Source of the DNA: Bacillota bacterium
Lineage (GTDB): Bacteria > Bacillota > Clostridia > Acetivibrionales > DSM-1351
DNA length: 64,000 nucleotides
Reading direction: 5' to 3'
NCBI GenBank assembly: GCA_023393115.1
Contig: JAEWMS010000011.1
Span: forward strand, 1 to 64,000
Position numbers and translations under genes: made by a program. Each line of letters begins with the position of its first letter. Position 1 is the first letter of the stretch. The notes beneath the pieces were generated by a model that made no database searches, had not been told where the DNA came from, and was given only the letters and a program-made list of their open reading frames with translations. Shown here piece after piece: positions 58,107 to 64,000 of the stretch.

Positions 58107-59339
58107 CTATCCCTCCGATACCAGCCGCTTTTCTCCGGTAATGTCCTGTATCGGCTTAATATCCTGGGTAAACTCCATTGTTCCTAAATATTCACCCTTC
58201 TCGTTTCTAACTGCAAAATATCGTATATGGACGTATCTGTTTCCCATCTTGATCCAGAAATCCTCATGATCCTTTTTTCCGGATTTCAGATCTTCAACTA
58301 TTCCCTCAACTATATGGACACTGGCTGGTGGATGACAGTTCTTCACCTCTCTGCCGATAACGGTCTTGGGTCTTGCAAATATTCTTTCTTTTCCCTGAGT
58401 GAAATATTTTACATAACCATCCTTATCAACAAAAGTTATATCAACCGGCAAGGTATTTAACATTGCATTTACTTCCTCGGGCAGAAGGATTCCTGCATCA
58501 AACTTTATATAACCGTTATTCGATGGCTGTTCACCCTCTTCTTTGGCTTGCTGTTCAACATTGACCTTAACAGGCACCCACTTTGAGCCTGGTTCTATCA
58601 GACAGTACCCTATTTCGTGACTGGCCTCCTGTATCTGAAGCCACTCATCCTCTGCCAGAGTATCCAGAACCATTGGGAACAGTATGTTCTCTTCCTTGAA
58701 AATCATCTCAATTACCCGGGTACATGCCTCTTCAGCCTTGCGAGCTATTTCCTCCATGTTATTTACGTCTTCAGTGAGAGCTTTTAGTATTTCTTTAATT
58801 GCAGCTCTTATTTCATCATCAACGCCCCACATAACCTTTGGAGGAGCCGTTATCCCGTACTTTTCCATGAAGGGAAACAGCAGATTTTCTTTTCTGGAAT
58901 AATGCTTATCTATTTCCCAAAGCCTTTCAAAGTTTTCAATCAGAGAGTTGACACTTATTTGGCTGTAGGTACTTTTAAAAGCCTCGATATTAGGTTTTAT
59001 TTTATCATTTACTAGAGTTTCAAGCTCCCTGTTTTCAAGCTTGAAAGTATGCACAGGATGTCCTGGAGTTTCCTCAGGTTTCTGAGGACGGTGTATGTCT
59101 TCAATGGAACCCTTAAATACTGCCGCATGTACGTCGCATAGGTTCTGGATTTCCTGAATAGGCATACCCTCCATTATGAGGGCCTGCTCCATTTCGGAAA
59201 TCTCTGAAGGAGAAATACCCTTGATAAGCTCTTCAAATCTGGCCTTTACCTCCTCCACAGCTTTACCGTTATGAAGCTCCTTAATTATTTCTTTCAGCAC
59301 TTTTTGTCTGTATTCACGGTTATTAATAAATTCACTCAT
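58107..59339 (-). CDS. DUF438-hemerythrin-PAS protein
   Basis: A 410-residue protein with three parts: DUF438 (about 10-80, with ISEMEQALIMEGMPIQEIQNLCDVH), an HHE hemerythrin domain (about 95-240, with HPVHTFKLENRELETL, HYSRKENLLFPFME and KEENILFPMV), and a PAS domain (about 270-400, with ITFVDKDGYVKYF and GREVKNCHPP). This three-domain form is widespread in clostridia and is thought to sense O2, NO or redox state. It ends without an output domain. AGGAGG precedes the ATG; it follows the DUF1858 gene by 10 bases. Confidence 0.88.
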   Translation of the reverse strand: MSEFINNREYRQKVLKEIIKELHNGKAVEEVKARFEELIKGISPSEISEMEQALIMEGMPIQEIQNLCDVHAAVFKGSIEDIHRPQKPEETPGHPVHTFKLENRELETLVNDKIKPNIEAFKSTYSQISVNSLIENFERLWEIDKHYSRKENLLFPFMEKYGITAPPKVMWGVDDEIRAAIKEILKALTEDVNNMEEIARKAEEACTRVIEMIFKEENILFPMVLDTLAEDEWLQIQEASHEIGYCLIEPGSKWVPVKVNVEQQAKEEGEQPSNNGYIKFDAGILLPEEVNAMLNTLPVDITFVDKDGYVKYFTQGKERIFARPKTVIGREVKNCHPPASVHIVEGIVEDLKSGKKDHEDFWIKMGNRYVHIRYFAVRNEKGEYLGTMEFTQDIKPIQDITGEKRLVSEG

Positions 59340-59349
59340 AAGCTACCTC

Positions 59350-59577
59350 CTAATCCTTAATACTGAAACCACTCTTTCCCAGTTTCTCTTTAATTATTGC
59401 CAAATCTACGCCTTTCATAACAGCACCTTTCGGAATTGTCATAAATCTTCCGGCAGTATTGAGCATAGCCGGATTTGTAATTTGGTCAAAGCCCAGTTCC
59501 TTAAGAGTGTTTATAATCTCCGGATTCTCCTTGCACAGTTCGTAAACAGACCTTGAAAGATCAATAACCTTTCCCAT
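59350..59577 (-). CDS. DUF1858 domain protein
   Basis: A 75-residue protein: VIDLSRSVYELCKENPEIIN, LKELGFDQITNPAMLNTAGR and a C-terminal GVDLAIIKEKLGKSG. It matches DUF1858, a small helical domain often encoded next to DUF438 or ScdA proteins and found N-terminal to hybrid cluster or ScdA domains. Function unknown; it is likely an accessory of the NO/O2-stress proteins around it. Confidence 0.85.
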   Translation of the reverse strand: MGKVIDLSRSVYELCKENPEIINTLKELGFDQITNPAMLNTAGRFMTIPKGAVMKGVDLAIIKEKLGKSGFSIKD

Positions 59578-59616
59578 AAAATCATCCCTTCTCTTTAAAC
59601 CTTAATTTCACTCACC

Positions 59617-60321
59617 TTAATTTACACTCAAATCAAACCTTTTAAACAAGATATTGTTCTCCAGATGAATGTGTTCGAACAGATCACCTTCAATTTCCTG
59701 AATCATTGAATATGCCAGCTTATAGGTTCTGCAGCCGTCGTCGGGAACAATATACTCGGCTGTTATTCTTCTCATTTCTTTAAGGATATTTCCCGCTCCT
59801 TCATGTTCATCTTCAGTTTCCTTCAAAACCTTCGAGATTTGGCCCCGGAGCTCATCGGACGGGTTTGAATCATACTTCCTGATAAGGGGAAACAGTAATT
59901 CCTCCTCTTTGATAAGGTGTTGTTCAAGCTCAGTTTTCAGGGCATTAAACAGCTTATGCACATTGAATAGCTCCTGATGATTGGCTCCGTGAGCTCTTAG
60001 AACTTTTGCTACTAAATCACCGGTTTCAGGAAGAGACCTCCTTAAATATGCGTGATGAGTGTTCACAATGTATTCTATAAGCTCTGTAGATTTCATATCT
60101 CTGAAATCAACCTTTTTTACAAGCTCTTTTGTCTGATAATATGCCTCTTCCAGCTTCTGCATTATCTCTGACTCATTTAAGCCCTGTTCCTTAATTGCTG
60201 CTGAAAGAGGTCTATTTCCACCACAGCAAAAATCTATATTGTATTTTCTGAATACTTCACTAGCCTTGGGAAGTATTGAAACGATTTCACCGATACTCTG
60301 CATTGTATTGAAATTGTTCAT
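59617..60321 (-). CDS. ric: Iron-sulfur cluster repair di-iron protein (RIC/ScdA/YtfE)
   Basis: A 234-residue protein. The N-terminal ScdA_N domain holds NIDFCCGGNRPLSAA (about 31-45) and the C-terminal part is a hemerythrin domain with VNTHHAYLRR, HGANHQELF, HLIKEEELLFPL, DEHEGAGNIL and HIHLENNILF, giving His and Glu ligands for the di-iron centre. RIC proteins repair Fe-S clusters damaged by nitric oxide or peroxide. The start at 60321 follows AAGGAGG. A perfect 25-base palindrome (60377-60401) lies in the gap before it. Confidence 0.92.
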   Translation of the reverse strand: MNNFNTMQSIGEIVSILPKASEVFRKYNIDFCCGGNRPLSAAIKEQGLNESEIMQKLEEAYYQTKELVKKVDFRDMKSTELIEYIVNTHHAYLRRSLPETGDLVAKVLRAHGANHQELFNVHKLFNALKTELEQHLIKEEELLFPLIRKYDSNPSDELRGQISKVLKETEDEHEGAGNILKEMRRITAEYIVPDDGCRTYKLAYSMIQEIEGDLFEHIHLENNILFKRFDLSVN

Positions 60322-60376
60322 AGTATCCTCCTTTTCTGGCGATTTCGCCATAGTTGTTGTTTTATCGTTCTTGTTT

Positions 60377-60401
60377 ACAGTAACTGATTATCAGTTACTG
60401 T
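60377..60401. promoter_or_regulatory. Perfect 25-base palindrome between the flavodiiron and ric genes
   Basis: ACAGTAACTGAT-T-ATCAGTTACTGT has 12-base perfect arms with a single-base centre and begins 1 base after the flavodiiron stop codon. As RNA it would be a tight hairpin with almost no loop; as DNA it looks like an operator. There is no T run on the minus strand. Confidence 0.55.
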
Positions 60402-60402
60402 G

Positions 60403-61629
60403 TCAGTTGCCTGCTATAAGCTCTGCAAATACCGAACCGGCCTTTTCGGCAGTCTTTAAACCCTCTTCCCTGTCGAACTTGACTCTCAGCGGAAATAACT
60501 GTTCATCAACTCCGAGATTAGCGACCAGATAGTTCTGATTAACAACCTTGAAGCCTGCGTCAGCAAGGTAACCTTCAATATGCACAGTTGCTTCCCCACT
60601 CCAGCCGTAAGATCCGAAGGCTGCTGCAAACTTATCGCCTGCATCAACACCTTTTATTTCCTTCAGAAGTTCCTCAACTCTTCCCACCATGTCGGCATAT
60701 TTTGTAGAACTGCCTACCAATACTCCGTCAGACTCCCTGATTACCTGAATAACTTCCTGTATATCGGCATTTTTCAAATTGAATACTGAGGTTTCTATAC
60801 CTTTCTCTTCAAGGCCTTCTGACAATTTCTGTGCTACCTTTGCAGTATTCCCAGTCATAGTGGAAAATACAATTGCAGCTTTCTTTGCTTTTTCAACATT
60901 GCCTTTCTTGCTCATTTCATCATAAAGCTTAATAAATGAAGCAGCATCCTTTCGGAGTATATATCCATGTGAAGGTGCGATCACATCAATTTCCAGATCC
61001 TTGATCTTTTTCAGCATATCTCTGACATAAGGTCTGTGGGGCCCCATAATAAGCTGGTAATAAACCTTAAAATCTTCCAGATACTCGCCCTTTGCCAGGT
61101 CATTGAATAATTCTTCACAAGCTATGTGCGTACTGAAAATGTCACAGGGGAAAAGGGTCTTATCTTCAACGGAATAGGTAATCATTGTTTCTTCAGTGTG
61201 AAGGAAGGGGGTCTCTATAAATTTTAAGGTTCTGCCGCCAATATCAAGTGTATCCCCGTCCTTGACAATAATAAATTCTCTCTTATGCAGCTTGAACATA
61301 TCCTTTAGCAGCTGGCTTCCAAGTTCTGTTGTAACGATTTTAGCCTTTACTGCCTTTGCGGCCAACGCCGGAAGTGCACCTGCGTGGTCTGGCTCAACAT
61401 GATTGATTATGATGTATTCAATTTCTTTAGGATTAATAAGTTTTTGAAGATTATCCACGTATTCTTTACCAAAGGCAATATCTACAGTATCAATAACTGT
61501 TGGTTTGTCTGTCATTAACAAATAGCTGTTGTATGTTGTTCCTCTTTCGAGAATAAGTCTGTGAAAAGGTACTTTCCTGTCATCTATCTTTCCTACCCAA
61601 TAAGTTTTATCATTTAATTTCATAGTCAT
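60403..61629 (-). CDS. fprA: Flavodiiron protein (A-type flavoprotein, FprA)
   Basis: A 408-residue cytoplasmic protein. The metallo-beta-lactamase domain (1-250) has di-iron ligands in INHVEPDHAGALP (H-x-E-x-D-H), in the HTEETMITY segment and in ISPSHGYILR-like APSHGY. The C-terminal flavodoxin domain (about 255-400) has VFSTMTGNTAKVAQ for FMN binding. The enzyme reduces O2 to water or NO to N2O and protects anaerobes. The usual electron donors are rubredoxin or related proteins; none is encoded here. The ATG at 61629 has AGGAGG 4 bases upstream; ATG 61623 (10 bases) is an alternative. Confidence 0.92.
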   Translation of the reverse strand: MTMKLNDKTYWVGKIDDRKVPFHRLILERGTTYNSYLLMTDKPTVIDTVDIAFGKEYVDNLQKLINPKEIEYIIINHVEPDHAGALPALAAKAVKAKIVTTELGSQLLKDMFKLHKREFIIVKDGDTLDIGGRTLKFIETPFLHTEETMITYSVEDKTLFPCDIFSTHIACEELFNDLAKGEYLEDFKVYYQLIMGPHRPYVRDMLKKIKDLEIDVIAPSHGYILRKDAASFIKLYDEMSKKGNVEKAKKAAIVFSTMTGNTAKVAQKLSEGLEEKGIETSVFNLKNADIQEVIQVIRESDGVLVGSSTKYADMVGRVEELLKEIKGVDAGDKFAAAFGSYGWSGEATVHIEGYLADAGFKVVNQNYLVANLGVDEQLFPLRVKFDREEGLKTAEKAGSVFAELIAGN

Positions 61630-61684
61630 CTGACCTCCTGTTCTTTGATGAGTTTAGAATACAACAATATCGAAATTAAAACTG

Positions 61685-61696
61685 TGATTTGAATCA
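61685..61696. promoter_or_regulatory. FNR/CRP-like half-site pair upstream of fprA
   Basis: TGAT-TTGA-ATCA matches the core of the FNR consensus (TTGAT-N4-ATCAA) except for the outermost bases. It lies 56-67 bases before the fprA start codon, between fprA and the Crp/Fnr-type regulator gene. Confidence 0.5.
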
Positions 61697-61792
61697 TACT
61701 TATAAAAATATTAAACAAATAACGGAAGCCAAGAACAAAGCCACTAATAAATTTAAACTTTCCTATATAATAAAAAACTGCCTCTCCGGTAA

Positions 61793-62500
61793 TCACCAGA
61801 CAGACAGCCTTTCCATATCCAAAATTATAACCTTTTTATTTCCTACCATTTCAATAATACCTTCGTCCTGCAAAACACTCATCTTTCGGCTTACCGTTTC
61901 CCGTGTAAGTCCGATGTAATTTGCAATCCCTTCGCGGCTCATGGGGAGTTCCACCAACATACCCCGTTCATGAGGTTTTCCGTACTTCTCACTAAACTCC
62001 ATGAGAACCGAGTTTACCCGTAATTCCACGTTTTTGGTTCCCAGACTCTCAATTGTGTTTTCCAGCCTGACTAATCTGCTACACAGCTCCTCCATTACCT
62101 TGAAGCTTAATTCGGGGTATTCTCTCATTAGCTGCTGGAAAGCTCCTTTGTTTATACTGCAGATACCTGTATCCTCAAGGGCTTCAGCATTGTAACTGGC
62201 CTCTCGGTTTAATATGAGATTTTTTTCTCCAAAAAAATCTCCCTCTGAAAAAATATATAGAATATGCTCTTTTCCCTCACTTGAGTTTCTATATGCCTTA
62301 ACGCGTCCAGTATTTATTATTATCAAACTCTCAGGCCTTGACCCTTCCATTACAATAAGTTCGCCCTTTTTATACTGTCTTCTAACTATAAGACTTGAAA
62401 CCCGGGCTATTTCATCGGGACTAAAAGCTGAAAAAATAGGTACTCTCTTTGAGCACATTTTATTCTGGCAGCTTTCACAGGAACATTTGTAGCAGCTCAT
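61793..62500 (-). CDS. Crp/Fnr-family regulator with Cys-rich N terminus
   Basis: A 235-residue regulator. The N terminus holds five cysteines (MSCYKCSCESCQNKMC), more than the three used by FNR, suggesting an Fe-S cluster sensing O2 or NO. The cyclic-nucleotide-binding-type beta-barrel follows (about 25-140: GELIVMEGSRPESLIIINTG), then the Crp helix-turn-helix SREGIANYIGLTRETVSRKM. It is encoded next to flavodiiron, RIC and hemerythrin genes and probably controls them. RBS AAGGAGG. Confidence 0.88.
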   Translation of the reverse strand: MSCYKCSCESCQNKMCSKRVPIFSAFSPDEIARVSSLIVRRQYKKGELIVMEGSRPESLIIINTGRVKAYRNSSEGKEHILYIFSEGDFFGEKNLILNREASYNAEALEDTGICSINKGAFQQLMREYPELSFKVMEELCSRLVRLENTIESLGTKNVELRVNSVLMEFSEKYGKPHERGMLVELPMSREGIANYIGLTRETVSRKMSVLQDEGIIEMVGNKKVIILDMERLSVW

Positions 62501-62597
62501 GACTCCTCCTTAAAACAGTTATTTATTCTTTATAAATTTGTTCAATGTATCGAAATATATTATATTAATTTTATCAGCATATTGCTCATTTTACAAA

Positions 62598-62645
62598 AAA
62601 ACCTTCAAATTGATGTATTTATTCAACATCAATTTGAAGGTTTTC
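62598..62645 (-). terminator. Terminator of the MerR-type gene
   Basis: CCTTCAAATTGATGT and ACATCAATTTGAAGG are perfect 15-base arms, with a T7 tail on the minus strand. Confidence 0.85.
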
Positions 62646-62698
62646 ACAAACTGCAAAACAGTCTCCGGTAAAAGGCTTTCGGAGTAACTCATGTTTAT

Positions 62699-63493
62699 TT
62701 ATTTTTTGATTACCGGAAACAAAACGCCTGTTTCAAGCTCCTCAGGATCAGATACACTCTGTTCATCCTTTATATATCTTTCAAAACCAGGACCGGAAAC
62801 CTTATATTCCGTATGGATTGAAAGCCATCCGCAAATGGCGTCGTACGCATCCTTAACCCGGTCGTATGGTCCAATATGAGTAGTTGCAACGCAGAGCTGA
62901 GCGGGGATATTCTTCACCTCTGGATGACCACCGGAGACCTGCACCTGAGCTTCTACATCCATGCTTTCATATGAGAATTCCTCCCCAAGATATACAAGCT
63001 GGGTCGCTCCGGCTCTGACCAGCCCCCTCTCTTTAATCTCCTTATGAAGCTCCTGAAATAAATCATGAATTTCTCCAATATTAATTGTCTTCCGAATTCC
63101 GAACACCTTTTGAGGTGGTGTTTCCATTACTATAACGTGATATTTTTCCTGAACCATGTTTTTACCCTCCATTCTAATAATTTCATCCTCCATTGCGCTC
63201 AAAGTTTTCCTGAGATTGTGTAATTCCTCATAGGCTTTTAACCTTCTGCTGTGAATACGCTGAACCAATACCTCTTGAGGCAGTACCAGTAACTCTGAAA
63301 TCTGCGCCAGAGTGAAACCGTAACTCTTTAAGGTCTCAATTTGCATAAGTGTGGTCAGCTGCGAGGGGTCATAGTATCTGTACCCGTTTTCTGCACCTGT
63401 ACATGCCGGGCGCAGAAGTCCTATGGCATCATAATGCCTTAGCATTCTTGAAGATACATGACTCAGCCTGGAAAACTCGCCAATGGTAAACAT
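62699..63493 (-). CDS. MerR-family regulator with GyrI-like effector domain
   Basis: A 264-residue regulator. The N-terminal MerR helix-turn-helix is MFTIGEFSRLSHVSSRMLRHY followed by the wing NGYRYYDPSQL, a coiled coil (about 75-110) and a C-terminal GyrI/AraC_E_bind domain (about 120-264). This BmrR/BltR-type layout senses hydrophobic cationic compounds. No target gene is adjacent. The start at 63493 follows AAAGGAG; longer frames lack an RBS. Confidence 0.88.
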   Translation of the reverse strand: MFTIGEFSRLSHVSSRMLRHYDAIGLLRPACTGAENGYRYYDPSQLTTLMQIETLKSYGFTLAQISELLVLPQEVLVQRIHSRRLKAYEELHNLRKTLSAMEDEIIRMEGKNMVQEKYHVIVMETPPQKVFGIRKTINIGEIHDLFQELHKEIKERGLVRAGATQLVYLGEEFSYESMDVEAQVQVSGGHPEVKNIPAQLCVATTHIGPYDRVKDAYDAICGWLSIHTEYKVSGPGFERYIKDEQSVSDPEELETGVLFPVIKK

Positions 63494-63780
63494 TAAAATT
63501 CTCCTTTCGGAAATAGGTTTGAACCGGTTCATTCATATACTACACCTTATCACATTGTTAAGGTCAAGTAAAAATTTTTTACTGATGATATAATTTATAT
63601 AAGTACTGGAACATTTAGACAAAAAAATATTTGACATGTGATTTTTTTTTAACTTCATGGGTTTTATATATGAAAAGTATTTCTTAGATATCCGACATAA
63701 CATTAATGTTCTATGTACGGCTGACAGCTTGGTTGATCAGCTCTTATGCTATTTTAAGTCATGAAGTTAAGGAGGTTTGT

Positions 63781-63846
63781 GTGACAGAACTAGAGATTAT
63801 TGAACGTTATAAAGATACAGTTTTTAAAATAGCACACTGGTTATGA
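63781..63846 (+). pseudogene. Truncated ECF-type sigma factor remnant
   Basis: GTG with AAGGAGG upstream opens a 21-codon frame, MTELEIIERYKDTVFKIAHW then L and TGA. This is the typical start of region 2.1 of extracytoplasmic-function sigma factors (ERYKDTVFRIAYSYL). The remaining 140 or so residues are absent. The RBS and start are intact, so the deletion or frameshift appears recent. Confidence 0.6.
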
Positions 63847-64000
63847 AGTTTCCAGGAAGATATCAATCTGTCGGTATTGACTTATATAAAACATATGCTA
63901 ACTTCGGAGTAACCACAACTGACAACGATGAAATTTACAGCCTTCCCAATAGTATACTGAATGTCCCTTTTGATAATGAATATGGCGATATCCTTCTCCA
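63843..64000 (+). CDS. Partial open frame at the window edge, unknown
   Basis: A frame beginning at ATG 63843 overlaps the sigma remnant's stop and reads on to the window end (52 codons, KFPGRYQSVGIDLYKTYANF and DEIYSLPNSILNVPFDNEYG). No RBS precedes it. It may be the C-terminal part of a protein fused behind the sigma remnant by deletion, perhaps an anti-sigma-type protein. No family recognised. Confidence 0.3.
   Translation, partial: MKFPGRYQSVGIDLYKTYANFGVTTTDNDEIYSLPNSILNVPFDNEYGDILL

Noticed and set aside
1..64000. CRISPR array, rRNA operon, complete insertion sequence or prophage
   Set aside because: No regularly spaced repeats, no rRNA sequence, no intact transposase and no phage structural genes were seen on either strand.

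Overview
The window looks like chromosomal DNA of a low-GC, Gram-positive, spore-forming anaerobe. The mix of families suggests a cellulolytic Clostridia lineage close to Ruminiclostridium (Clostridium cluster III). Evidence: AT-rich intergenic DNA, strong GGAGG ribosome binding sites on nearly every gene, a YabG sporulation protease, flavodiiron and hemerythrin proteins, two sugar ABC importers with cytoplasmic glycosidases, and a Cthe_2159-type carbohydrate-binding protein. The species is inferred, not shown.

Layout. 1-1.3 kb: a fold-back element and an NAD(P)H-binding reductase with a clear promoter and operator. 1.3-4 kb: a DUF350 membrane-protein cluster. 4-9 kb: a secreted protein, an ABC exporter and a two-component system in one minus-strand operon. 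9-10.2 kb: an intergenic repeat and yabG. 10.3-13.6 kb: a CadC-controlled heavy-metal efflux operon with a separately encoded HMA domain. 13.6-17.4 kb: an aminoglycoside-phosphotransferase-like kinase, an AraC/GyrI regulator and PutP. 17.5-26.3 kb: three glycosidases (GH3 NagZ-like, GH30, GH3 xylosidase-like) and an SBP-permease-permease importer, separated by a second fold-back element. 26.5-31 kb: a zinc-ribbon protein, an orphan histidine kinase, and a MocR/EamA divergent pair. 31-37.5 kb: a LacI-controlled maltodextrin-type locus (regulator, SBP, two permeases, GH13), in which two copies of a 210-bp repeat lie between cistrons and supply the downstream start sites.

37.8-39.7 kb is a small degenerate mobile-element island: a serine-recombinase fragment, a 43-residue membrane protein, and a Cro-type regulator with an apparent CTG start. 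The two intact small genes diverge from twin operators. 40-45.5 kb: a PF06541 membrane protein, a GntR/ABC operon, a DJ-1/PfpI protein, a WYL regulator and three tRNAs (Ser-GGA, Ser-CGA, Lys-CTT). 45.7-55 kb: envelope genes (LysM protein, CDP-alcohol transferase, Ig-like protein, DUF4474, metallophosphoesterase, Cthe_2159-like protein, VTC-domain protein, and a DUF4956 gene with an in-frame stop). 55.2-57.4 kb: a PadR/ABC operon. 57.5-62.5 kb: an O2/NO-stress block (hemerythrin, DUF438-PAS, DUF1858, RIC/ScdA, flavodiiron protein, Crp/Fnr regulator). The end holds a MerR/GyrI regulator and a decayed sigma-factor gene.

The best candidate for something undescribed is the 210-bp intercistronic repeat at 33416-33628 and 34608-34817. 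Each copy carries one anti-Shine-Dalgarno segment that can pair with either an upstream or a downstream GGAGGTTA, and the downstream GGAGGTTA is the RBS of the following permease. A 3' fragment of the same repeat supplies the RBS of an unrelated ABC permease at 56733. No computation was run; all folds and family calls are by eye.
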